From Brachynemurus nebulosus (taxonomy: Eukaryota; Arthropoda; Insecta; Neuroptera; Myrmeleontidae): a stretch of 64,000 bases of DNA. The stretch is from the NCBI GenBank assembly GCA_035578155.1, contig JAPWDM010000004.1, positions 58,450,160-58,514,159 of the forward strand. The letters are read 5' to 3'. Numbering within the stretch: the stretch's first letter is position 1; every line of letters starts with the position of its first letter. The position numbers and the translations under genes were made by a program. Under the pieces are notes generated by a model. It saw only the letters and a list, made by a program, of their open reading frames with translations, searched no databases and was not told the DNA's origin. Below are positions 1 through 10,070 of this stretch, in pieces.

Positions 1-655
1 GTTACCATTTTGATTATGGCTAAATTATTGACTTAATCAAAAAATTGTTCAAATAAAAGTTGTAGCCACTGGCGGGAGACATTGACTGATATACTTCGGA
101 GCTTTATAACTCTTATGGTTTTCGAGATACGATACAAACTTACCTTTTTTTAAATGGAATGGTATACTGATTTGTTGATAAAAATTATTCAATAAAGCAA
201 CAGAAATAAAAAAACAAAAAAATAAAAATTTTTATCTTAAGATTTTTTTAAATTTTAACTTTCGCGCTTAAAAGTGATTTATTTAAGTGAATTTTGGATG
301 AGTTTAAGAGCGCTTAGTTCAAACTAGCCTTATAAACTACGGATAATAATTGTAGCAGCTAAGCAATAATTGTATTTATGCTACATAGATGGCTATCTAG
401 TTAATAACTCGTGGATTCTACAACTCTTGTTTTCAGGTAGGTAAAACAGAAATTTTTAACTGATTTGAATTTATTTGAATATGACCATTTGACAAGTTGA
501 AACATAGTTCTATATTTTGCATATTTATTTTCGAAAAAAATTATTACCTTCGTTTGCGTAATTTAAATTTTAGGTTCGTCATTTAAAAATATTAATTGCT
601 TTTAATTTTAAAAATATGATTTTTAGGCCGGTGTGATATGAATTATTTGTCAGGT
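1..655. other. AT-rich intergenic DNA, nothing recognised
   Basis: I see no coding pattern, terminal repeat or tandem array here. The sequence is AT-rich with short A and T runs. Confidence 0.6.
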
Positions 656-659
656 TATG

Positions 660-705
660 CAGATATAAAAGCACTTCGGTGCCCGCACATATTCAAACAG
701 TACTA
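660..705 (+). promoter_or_regulatory. possible TATA/initiator core promoter
   Basis: A TATAAAAG box starts at 664. About 31 bases downstream lies a TTCAAAC, and about 35 downstream an ACAGTA; either could act as a weak arthropod initiator. The following ~250 bases are less AT-rich than the surroundings. No convincing exon follows, so the promoter could belong to an unseen gene whose first exon is non-coding, to a mobile element, or be chance. Confidence 0.25.
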
Positions 706-1383
706 TCTGTACATTCACGGATGTTTTGCTTTGAAGTTACCGACGGATTTATGCTTCTGTATCACACACACCAACACTCACATTAACCCACTCTTAGGCC
801 CTTGACATTTTCTTCTTACCGAAAGCCCCTTTTTCTTTTCCCATGGCTGGATTTACCTATGGGAGGCTCTGAGGCATTGGGGCGTCTCTCACGTGAAAGA
901 TTTTCACCACTACTTCTGTCAAAATTTCCCTTAAAAGCAAAGTTGACGAAGAAAAAAGAAAACAAACTTATTCTTTCTATTCTACTTCTGTTTTGAAAGA
1001 TTCACTATCATTTTGTGCAGCTCCTACCTATCGGTTGTGTAAAAAACTAAAACAAATCTTAAATATTGACTCAAATATTCAAAACAGACAGGTCTGCTGT
1101 AGGTGACGCTAGTGATTTATTAAATGTCCGACGCTCTGCAAGAGTTAAGAGTCAATTACAGATAAAATATTTTTAATAAAAGCTTTATTATTTTTTTAAA
1201 TAAACTTTATTATTTTTAGTAAAATTTGTTTTATTACAACATTTGTTTGAGTTACAGAAACCATTTTTGTCTTTTAAAATACAGAATAATTTTTTTTATA
1301 AAAATGACTGTTTGTATAGGGAGAAGTCCTTGGAAATTAAAACTTTTCATCGGGTTCTTTTCTTCGAGAGTACGCTCACTACG
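706..1383. other. intergenic DNA, no gene recognised
   Basis: The part from 706 to about 960 has balanced composition and could be the transcribed leader of the possible promoter upstream. A 64-codon open frame at 802-996 starts only with TTG and matches nothing I know. The rest is plain AT-rich DNA. Confidence 0.4.
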
Positions 1384-1972
1384 CGACGGCCAGACCTTCG
1401 CTATTTTATAAAAGCTGAAAGTTTCTCTGTGCATGTCCCTTATACAGGTAATAACGACCAGCGAGTATAGAGTTTGGGTTGTGGTTACTTGGGCAGATAA
1501 CAGGTAGTAAAGGTGTATAAAATATTACCTTAATTTCGTTAAAGGATAGAGCTCGTTTTTTTTTATATTTTCTTCGAGATAACTTTAGAAATCTCGTCAT
1601 CCATTGCCGGACACTTATGACAGTTGCTACCCCCTGCACCCCTAAACTTTAATAAATTATAATTATACTTTCGTTATAGTATAAAAGCTAAATTTTATAT
1701 ATGTTACATGGGGACCTATAAAAAAATGTTACCTCAATAGCCGGACAGTTTTAATGGTTTTTACATCTTGCCAGACACATTGAAAGTCCGCAGTAAGTGC
1801 GAGCACGAATGCTTAATCGATTACGATCTTTTAAGATAGACACCTTTACTATCTGTTATCTGCCCGAGTAACCACAACCCAAACTCTATACTCGCTGGTC
1901 GTTCTTACCTGTATAAGGGACATGCACAGAGAAACTTTCAGCTTTTATAAAATAAGGAAGGTCTGGCCGTCG
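1384..1972. mobile_element. foldback (long terminal inverted repeat) element, ~590 bp
   Basis: The two ends are inverted copies of each other over about 140 bp (1384-1525 against 1832-1972). Both begin CGACGGCCAGACCTTC reading inward, and the match continues through the AAAGCTGAAAGTTTCTCTGT stretch and an AACCACAACCC block. The ~300-bp middle has no open frame of note. No clear target duplication is visible, so the superfamily is unknown. Its right edge coincides with the truncated end of the neighbouring Helitron-like fragment, which suggests it inserted into or replaced that end. Confidence 0.7.
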
Positions 1973-2695
1973 TGGGCTCTTGGGCTATTAACAACATGCC
2001 AAGTTCAAATGAAATCAATGATTCTTTTTTATACTGTTTTAAATATATATTTTCCCACGGGAATAAGACTTTCCACGGGAGTTAGATACTTTCCCGGGAT
2101 AGAAAGTAGTCTGTGTCCTTTCTCATCGTCTCTGTAAACAATATGCAAAGTTTGAAATCAAACATGCTTTTTTTTAATAATCAGTTGTTATTTCATTGTT
2201 TCGTTTTAAATACATTTTCCCTCGGGAATGAGATATTTTATCGGGATAAAAAATTACCTATGTTTATTGCTGTATATCGTCATATTTGTCTATCATCATT
2301 TTTTGTTTCGCTGTATATCGTCATATTTGTCTATCGTAATTTTTTGTTTCATTTATATTTTTCCTGTGGAAAATTATATTTTTCCACAGGAATGAAATTT
2401 TCCACGGGAAATTTCCCGGGGTACAAAGTAGTTTGTGTCCGTTCTCATCCCTTCTGTTAGCAATATACAAGGTTTGAAATCATTTATCCGTTTTTTAATA
2501 GTCAGCTGTTGTAATTTAATGCATATTCCCTCGGGAATGAAATATTTTCCCGAAATAAAAAGTAGCCTATAACCGTCTCTGGCCCGCAAGCAACGTCTGT
2601 GCAAAGTTTCAAGTTGATTGGTTAAGCTGTTAAGGCGTGAAAGCCAGTCAAACAAACAAACAAACTCACTTTCGCATTTATAATATTAGTAAGGA
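1973..2695 (-). mobile_element. Helitron-like fragment, 3' end missing
   Basis: Read on the minus strand it starts TCCTTACTAATATTATAA followed by ATGCGAAA and a TTTG/TTTGTT-rich stretch. It continues with repeated segments containing CCCGGGAAA and CCCACGGGAAAAT. The fuller plus-strand copy at 24618-25577 has the same order and ends in CTAG. Here the CTAG end is absent and homology stops where the foldback element begins. It is non-coding. The Helitron assignment rests on the TC start and on the CTAG end of its partner. Confidence 0.6.
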
Positions 2696-2700
2696 TCTTG

Positions 2701-2809
2701 GGTATTCCGGGTTCTAGAGGCTCCAAAACAAATTTCTGTCATAGCCTCGGGCTCAGCTCTTTCATAAGAGCTGCTATACTAGCTGAATTTCCAGAATGGA
2801 AATTAGCTA
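2701..2809 (-). mobile_element. family T, start fragment
   Basis: This matches the first ~110 bp of the other family T copies in inverse orientation, including TTCTAGAGGCTCCAAAACAA and the inverted pair around the start. It breaks off before the TA tract present in fuller copies. Confidence 0.65.
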
Positions 2810-3416
2810 ATGGAAAAAAAATAGTATAAAGAAATTATGTAACAAAAAAATATACATTTTTGATGATTGAGATACCAGAATTTTTTTATAAATACCTATC
2901 TTAATAGATTAATTACTAATCTTAACGGAGCAATTTGGGAGAAATTTAGTCATATACAAGACATTTATAAAAATATTTACACAAAATAAAATGTCATTAT
3001 TTTTAGAAAATATGAGAACAATTTACTTTGTCACTTTTCGCTAAATTAAAGTGTTTGGTTACGAGCTTTGGCTTTTGAAATAACAGATATAAATTTTCAC
3101 AAAATAAGTCTTTCAAGTGTTAACTATTTACAGTTATTAAAGTATTACTACTCGTAATTTTTTTAAATTACCAAATTAATTTATCATTTTGCTATAATAG
3201 CTTAAAAAATAACCTTCGTAAGTTATAAAAGTACAGTATCATTTCTTCTCTGATTAAGCTACTTAAAATTAGTTTAACATACTCCCATGATAGTCACTCT
3301 CTTTATTTATTACTAAATATGCTATAATAAAGCAGACTGGTTGTTGCCCTAAACTAAAATATTTCAATCCAATTTATCGGTAAATATACATATAACACAT
3401 TCCTGACTTTTCAATT
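2810..3416. other. AT-rich intergenic DNA
   Basis: No open frame of interest, no terminal repeats and no tandem array seen. Confidence 0.6.
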
Positions 3417-3612
3417 TCAAATACTATTGAGTGCTTGTGAAACATTACTATGTATGACGAACTTTTTTCCGCATTTAAATATACGCCGTATTCATATGTT
3501 CACTTATCGTTCAGCTAAACTAAAACTTTAAGCACTCGATTTCTTTGGTTAGTATGACCAAAATCCAAATGTAAATTAAAAATCACAAAGTGATTGAAAA
3601 AATTATCAAACT

Positions 3613-3683
3613 GGATCAGCTGGGATTCGAACCTAGGATCTCTCGGTAACTAGCCAGGTTTCTTGCCACTAGGCCAACGATCC
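3613..3683 (-). tRNA. tRNA-like sequence (possible tRNA-Thr AGT relic or SINE head)
   Basis: On the minus strand these 71 bases hold a perfect A box (TGGCCTAGTGG) and a perfect B box (GGTTCGAATCC), the internal promoter of RNA polymerase III genes. The outer bases pair GGATC with GATCC as an acceptor stem. An anticodon-type arm with loop CTAGTTA would give anticodon AGT. The anticodon and T stems each contain a mismatch, so a working tRNA is doubtful. It may be a tRNA pseudogene or the head of a tRNA-derived SINE carried in the inverted repeat. Confidence 0.45.
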
Positions 3684-3988
3684 TCTAATCGACAGCCGCC
3701 CCAATTCGACAACTATTCAACCACTTATGTGTATTGGTACATTCGGATTTTGGTCATACTAACTAAAGAAATTGAGTGCTTAAAGTTTCAGTTTAGCTGA
3801 ACGATAAGTGAACATATGAATGCTGCGTATGTTTAAATGCGGACAAAAGTTCGTCATACGTAGTAATGTTTCACAAGCACTCGATAATATTTGAAATTGT
3901 AATATAGTATCTGTTTCTCGCATTAGAGAGAGGACCAACACACATAAGTGGTTGAATGGTTGTCGGATTGGGTCGGCTGTCGAACAGA

Positions 3989-4059
3989 GGATCGTTGCTC
4001 TGGTGGCAAGACACCTGACTAGTTACCGGGAGATCCTAGATTCGATTCCCAGCCGAGCC
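3989..4059 (+). pseudogene. second, degraded tRNA-like copy
   Basis: This is the inverted partner of the tRNA-like sequence on the other arm. The B box is GATTCGATTCC, one change from consensus. The A box region is disrupted by a shift, and the acceptor pairing is weaker (GGATCGT against CGAGCC). It is most likely a relic. Confidence 0.45.
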
Positions 4060-4105
4060 AGTTTAATAATTTTTTCAATCACTTCGTACTTTTTAATTTA
4101 CATTC

Positions 4106-5049
4106 CTTATTCACAATAAGAAATATTTTCATGCTTATAATCAGTGAGGAAATAAGTCGTCAAATAGCCGATCACGGGGTTGCTTGTTGGACAGTTTTCT
4201 TTTCTTTCTCACACACACTATGTCACATTCCCTCTACGACGCTTGTTCGTTCTATAACGGTATGCAGTACACGGGCCAACAGGCATCCAACCGAGCAAAA
4301 AGAATCTAACCATTTTGAACGTGACTTTTAAAAAGCAAAGTTGAATGGAAGATAATAGAAAACACAACAATACATTATGAGTCGTAGAACAGAGTTAGGT
4401 AGTTAAAAAATAGGAAAATCAAGTGAAAGAAAATAATAAGAATATCTCTATTAGATATCTAAAACGGCTATGAATGATAAAAGAACCTACATAGCTGCTG
4501 TTCATTTGATAATAATAATTTATTCAAATATATCTAATTCATTTGTATGTGAACATGTAATGGTACAAACATATATCTATATAGTATCCCTTTTTGGCTG
4601 AAGAGGTGCTGTTGTAGTCTAGTTCAGATAACGCCGAAGAATAAAACAGAGAAAATTTTGTTAACAATTTTATTTAAAATTTTGGGATAGCTTTAAACAA
4701 TTTTTACGCAAGTTTTAATTTATATTATTCACACTGACTAATTATAAAAAAAAAACTGATTGTTTTCAACTGCCACATCGATTTTAATTGGCTAGTCTTT
4801 TCAAAAATTATTCCAAAACTGATTAATAAATTCCGACAACTGTGGAACATAAAATTCCATTGTTTGTGAAGAGGACCCGCTAGTAGCTATTTAGACACCT
4901 AAAAGACAGGACTGTAAAGTAGCTGTCAGTATAGTATCATACAAGAGTATACAGTGGGCAATTATCACTTTGTCTCTTATAAAAGCCCAAGTTTGAATGG
5001 AATATTAAAAAGGAGTACCTACTTATACCGCACCTGATTTGAGTCTTAA
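4106..5049. other. AT-rich intergenic DNA
   Basis: No gene or element ends recognised. Confidence 0.55.
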
Positions 5050-5345
5050 GGTTATACTCTGCCAGGAACTATGTGGCGTGTGGCTAGGGTTGTGTTTGTC
5101 GCGAAACCAAGGAGGGATTTCTACATCCGACCAAAGGATTTCCGCCCCATTTGCCTGATTTCATTTCAACCGAACTCACTAGAAACGCTGGTGGATAGAT
5201 ACATTAGAGATAAGGCTCTACGGGATAAGCCGTTACACCCTAATCAACATGCATATCAAGTTGGTAAATCAGTTGAGACAACTCTTCACTAATTGGTTGT
5301 GCGACTGGAGAAGATCTTTCTTGGATATAGAAGGTGCTTCCAAGT
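5050..5345 (+). pseudogene. LINE reverse-transcriptase fragment
   Basis: The open frame from 5071 to 5292 reads ARVVFVAKPRRDF, then KDFRPICLISFQ, then LHPNQHAYQVGKSVETTL. This is the conserved run before reverse-transcriptase motif A in non-LTR retrotransposons of the jockey/LOA-like group. After the stop the match resumes in another frame as LVVRLEKI and then LDIEGA, which is motif A, with sequence lost between them. Upstream endonuclease and the downstream YxDD catalytic motif are not found. It is a short dead piece unrelated to the LINE at 31.6-39.7 kb. The clade is uncertain. Confidence 0.75.
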
Positions 5346-6415
5346 TCGCAGAAAGAGAATAAAATATTTTTTGGCATTAGATTAGAGAGTTCGGGATGCA
5401 TCCTGCACCATATGGCGTGGATCGTTGCCATGTATCCTCTCTTGTTTGGCTGATTTTGTGCATGGCATGCGAGCAGGTCACGCCTCAAGCTGTTTGTCCA
5501 CTTCAGGCGAATGAGGCAAGAAGATGAAACCTGACTGAATTAATCAGAGACCCGCGACGCGACCAGTCCTTTTAGTTCTATCTTTAAGAACTATTAAAAA
5601 CTTGTGGCAGGTAGTTAGTTCGGGTACAGGGATTTCCGCGCTTGATGACTTACATTCACCTAGTATCTTGCAGTACCAGGTCTTAGCTTGGGGACCCCGG
5701 AAGCCCTACTTCTTGTGTTGTAGTAGCAACCGACTACCGAAGTAACTGGCTATTTCAACAAACTCCTGAGTGGTTATATGATAATCTTCATTATAACTTG
5801 TTCCTACGTAATGAGGAATCATTGTAATATTTCCCGATAGGCAAACAGTCTAACGTTATTATTATTATTATTATTTGCGTACAAACTAACGTGCATGCAA
5901 TTCATTTGTGTTATCCATCACAAACGTACGTACTTCACAATATATTGTATAAACAGAAACGAAAACTAAATACTAACCCAGCAGTTGTTGACGTTATTGG
6001 AGTATCACCATTATACTTGGCACGACCACAGGTGAATTTCCAGTTATAAACATGGTTTATTTCTTTTGTACCATTTCATTAATACATATTTTTTTCGTAA
6101 TATATTCAAAGTTATAGCATCAGTATTTGTTATTTATTTATTTATATCTATTTTACTATTTGTACACGCGGATGGATTTTGTCATGGTACTAATTGTTCC
6201 AATGCCTTTAAACGATTTATCAAAATCCGAACTTTTTTGTGTGTGAATGTCGCATGTTTTCTTCGTCTCCCTATTCTCTTTTTTTTACTTTCTTATTTCC
6301 TACCCACAAGTAAAATCATTCAAGCAAAATTTAATTCAAATCAAAATAAATTTTGTGGTTAACTACTCATAAGTATTTTTCCGTTCTTTTTCTATTTTTC
6401 TTTTTTTTTGTTGTC
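5346..6415. other. intergenic DNA, possibly LINE-derived at its left end
   Basis: The first ~350 bases have balanced composition and may be further decayed LINE sequence, but I cannot align them to a motif. A short TTA microsatellite lies at about 5852-5873. The remainder is AT-rich with no gene. Confidence 0.45.
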
Positions 6416-6419
6416 TTAA

Positions 6420-7282
6420 GGGGGACCACTAGTGTGACATTTTGAAAAAATTGGAAATTTTTTTTTTAAATGTTTTGATTGTCTATACATTTAAAAAGAA
6501 CATACTAAAAATTCAAGTGCGTATCTCAAATAGTTTTTGAGTTACAGACATCTGAAGAGCGAATTCTGATTTTCATTGTTAACTTTGATGTATTGAGAAA
6601 TGTATGAAGGTTATTAGTTCGGGAGATTTTGGACGTGGCTGCCAGTCACATGTTGTGGAGCAGCTAGACCTTGGCACATTTAAACGGCTCATCTAGTTTT
6701 ACTATGACCGTTATAGTAAATACCTCATAGATAATTTTAGTAAAAATTCTCAGTGATTAAAACTAAAAGGTAAGATAAAGAAAAACTACACATTTTTAAA
6801 ATTTGCTGCAGTTACAACTCGAAGACAAATCATCCGATCGATTTGATTCTTATTGCAGCTTCTTTTATATATGATTCTTCGTGCTATGAACCTCCAGTTT
6901 TCCGATCGAATAAAAAATGTAATTTTTGCAGGCCAAAGATCATCAAATTTTCACGCAAAATTTGAACATTTTTTTTAAAAACTCCGCCATTTTCTTAAAT
7001 TTCAACTTTTTCTTCGATTGAGGTTCACAGCACGGGCAATACCTTCTAGTTTAATAGTCTTTTTGTTTTTTTTTTGATTTCAGGCACTGTGAAGGTCAGT
7101 ATCGCTGCAGCAGTGGGGGAACTTTTTTTTGGAACCTTGGGAGATCTCGAATAACTCACTGAACTTTCAAATTTTTGTCCAAAAATTTTATCTTGAAAAT
7201 ATTAAAACATTCCATAAAGTAGTTTTCTTTAAAAAAATCCCAAAAAGCACCTTTTTTCAGGCGGTCACACTAGTGGTCCCCC
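6420..7282. mobile_element. TTAA-flanked non-autonomous DNA transposon, 863 bp
   Basis: Both ends carry the perfect inverted repeat GGGGGACCACTAGTGTGAC, immediately flanked on each side by TTAA (6416-6419 and 7283-7286). TTAA duplication is the signature of piggyBac-type transposition, but piggyBac ends normally begin CCC rather than GGGGG, so the assignment is tentative. The interior has no transposase and no long open frame. Confidence 0.8.
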
Positions 7283-7286
7283 TTAA

Positions 7287-8040
7287 ATGATGGACGCACA
7301 AATTATCATTAAAAATGAAATTTCTACAAGAGTTGTAAATCTAAAAATTTACAAGCGATTTTTTCTTTATAAATCAATAAACTAAGTATATTTAAGAACT
7401 AAAAGTTAATACCTAATTACTTGTCTGCTTAAATGGATTATTTTCAAAAACATTTAATGTAAGATTATCATTTTAGTCAGCCTATGAAAGTAATTGAAAC
7501 TACTTTAAATTAAGCGGATCGGTCCAATATTGAGTTCAAAATTTTTATAATTATAACAAATCGAATTTATACAATGAGGTAATAGTTCTTAATCTATGCG
7601 TGTAAAACATAACACACATTCTCTAGAAAAAGGATCATAATACAAGAAATACCAAAATTCTGCTTTTTACGCAATATTATGCATCTTTATATTAAGTACT
7701 AATTGTAGAAGTGCCACAAAGACAGTATCAGGTATGATCATAATATGGTGTAAAGGACAGTTTACATGATAAGCAGTGGTGTTCGTCAATTTAATAAAAC
7801 AGCGACACATGTGTTGTAACATACAGACATACACTTGTACTCTATAAAACTGTTGTAATCTAAGTTATGGTTTTCTTATGGTAAATACTTACTTTTTAGT
7901 ACGCACACTTTTTTCACAAAGTAGTCACAACCTGTCTTGTGACTATATTTTACATTTCCAAATAATTAATGAATTTGAAATCTGTCATGAGAAATGAATT
8001 TGAAATCTGTCACTGTTGAAATACAATACAATAAACAGAC
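7287..8040. other. AT-rich intergenic DNA
   Basis: Nothing recognised apart from a short direct repeat of a GAATTTGAAATCTGTCA string at about 7971-8012. Confidence 0.5.
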
Positions 8041-8238
8041 ATATATTTTGTTTATTGTGTTTAGCATATGAATCTGTTCTGCAAAACAGAGAAGGAAATA
8101 TGGTGTTCATAGGTACATATATATACCTATATATAGCTTTTTATTTTGTTTGGAATATGAACACCTGGAATGGACACTATATTGCCTTCTCTGTTTTGCA
8201 GAACAGATTCATATGCTAAACACAATAAACAAAATATA
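8041..8238. mobile_element. ~200-bp near-perfect hairpin (foldback MITE-like)
   Basis: The outer ~55 bases (8041-8095) are an almost exact inverted copy of 8185-8238, including TTGTTTATTGTGTTTAGCAT and CTGTTCTGCAAAACAGAG. Weaker pairing continues inward. The near identity of the arms suggests a young element or an active correction process. No protein is encoded. Confidence 0.7.
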
Positions 8239-9036
8239 GCATGTGATACGGCATTCCTTACTCTCAATTTTAGTTTTACTCAGTAAAAAAGATTCATATT
8301 TAAGAGTATACTTTCTAATAAAATAGCAAATTGAAGATTTTAACATTTTGATGCTGTCTCTACCGCTTACTGAATTCATGAAAATTTTTTTTTAAGTTCT
8401 TATATACACTCTTTAAAAAAGAACAGACTGATTAAAATTTTGGTAAATATAGTATTACTTGTCTTATTTAGAATTTTATTTTCCCCAGTAACAATATTCT
8501 AATGATACTGAAAATACTTAGAGAAAAAAGATTTAAATATCTATAAAAGTTTAAGGTCACAGTATTCTATTATTCTCTTTTTAGATGTATACAATGATTC
8601 TTACATGGATGTGAAATTTAATACATATGGATGTGGTATTCTTCTTCTCAATACATAATAGGCCTTCGCAGCAGGATAATTTTTGTTCAAAAATTCAATA
8701 TTTTTAATTTTTGTAATATTTAAATGCCAACCCGACCAGTACGGGTACTCATATCATTTCTCGCAATACTTATGGAATTATAAAATAAAATTTATACTAT
8801 GGTTATTACGTTTTTTTGAGTTCCCAATAATTTTCCCCATCCAATCTTGCTTAAGGATACAGGTTGATTAACAAGAACATCCATTTAAAAAAAAAAAAAA
8901 AAATTGTTTATTTTTCAATCATTGTTACAATTCAGATTTGTATCGTGAAACATGAACATTGATTGTTTCAATTGAAACTGTTTCGTACACCGTTGATCTT
9001 AAAAAAAATTTTCTGTATTAACTATTGTAAAGTTAA
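8239..9036. other. AT-rich intergenic DNA with an A tract
   Basis: No gene recognised. A run of about 18 A lies near 8886-8903. Confidence 0.5.
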
Positions 9037-9402
9037 AAATACCCCTGTCGCAGCACCTGCATAACATAGCGAATTTTCAAAGATAGGACACTGACGGATC
9101 TCATATAACTTGTATCCATCTAAAATAGTTTAACTCTATAACAGTGATAAGATTTTCGAAATCGGTTGAGTAGTTAATTTTTTACTTTTGAGTCCCCAGG
9201 ACCCTGGCAGATCACATATAGTATAGCACATATGCATTTAAATAAGTTTAACCAAAAAATCACTAACAATGGTGAAAAATGACTTCTAAAAATCGGACAT
9301 ATCAGCTAACGAACTCGTCCCAGCTTTTGAGACTTTTGAACTTCTAACAAAATTTCGTAAGGATTGAATGCTTCATTCGAGAGTTATCGCGCAGACACAC
9401 AC

Positions 9403-9476
<74 letters not shown>

Positions 9477-9830
9477 AAATAACTCTTGTCCTTTTGTGGG
9501 TGACTCTTTGCACCCTGTAGACACTAAAACCGCAGGATTTTTTTCGGAATTAACAGTCGCGTCACCCCTCGATATAGGAAATAAGAATTATTTCCTTTAC
9601 ACCCTGTATATAATATATATACACACCTACATATATATATATATATGTATATATGTATGTGTGCATATACTATATACAGGGTGTAAAGGAAATGACTCTT
9701 ATCCGTTTGAGGGGTGACGCGACTGTTAATTTCGAAAAAATTTCTGCGGTTTTAGTGTCTACAGTTTGCTAGGAGTAGCCCTCCACAAAAGGACGAGAGT
9801 TATATGTTTTAGACCCTGTATATACATATA

Positions 9831-9902
<72 letters not shown>

Positions 9903-10070
9903 TAATAAACTTTATTCCATATTTTCATATGATACATGAATGGATTGCGTCAACAGCTTATATAACATATATATATGTTTTTAAACAAATTTCTGCCGTA
10001 TAGTCCCGAACTCGGATCTTTCCATGACATTCTCCGTCATAAATTAAGTTCCAAAATGGAAAGTCGCTTA
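9037..10070 (-). mobile_element. family T copy, minus strand, interrupted
   Basis: On the minus strand it starts near 10070 with a degenerate form of the family start and runs through a TA tract. It contains the block TAACTCTCGAATGAAGCATT and one copy of the ~120-bp module with the AACCGATTTCGAAAATC string. It ends at 9037 with TGCTGCGACAGGGGTATT. Its TA tract is split by the foldback element at 9475-9810. There is no coding sequence. Confidence 0.65.
9475..9810. mobile_element. foldback element nested in a TA tract
   Basis: The two halves are inverted copies over about 140 bp, including ACTAAAACCGCAG, AACAGTCGCGTCACCCCTC and TTTACACCCTGTATA. The apex is an AT-rich loop near 9620-9665. (TA)n flanks it on both sides (about 9407-9474 and 9818-9897), so it inserted into the microsatellite of a family T copy. 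TA target preference would fit a mariner-like origin, but this cannot be tested inside a TA tract. Confidence 0.7.

Larger units (their letters stand above)
3417..4105. repeat. interlocked inverted repeats (order U-V-U'-V')
   Basis: Segment U (about 3417-3565, from a GAGTGCTTGTGAAACATTAC block to TAGTATGACC) is repeated inverted at about 3740-3895. Segment V (about 3568-3735) is repeated inverted at about 3932-4104. The order is therefore U, V, inverted U, inverted V, which cannot fold as one nested hairpin. V and inverted V each carry a tRNA-like sequence. The arms have diverged by roughly one base in ten. It is probably a mobile or duplicated composite; no target duplication was identified. 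Confidence 0.65.
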
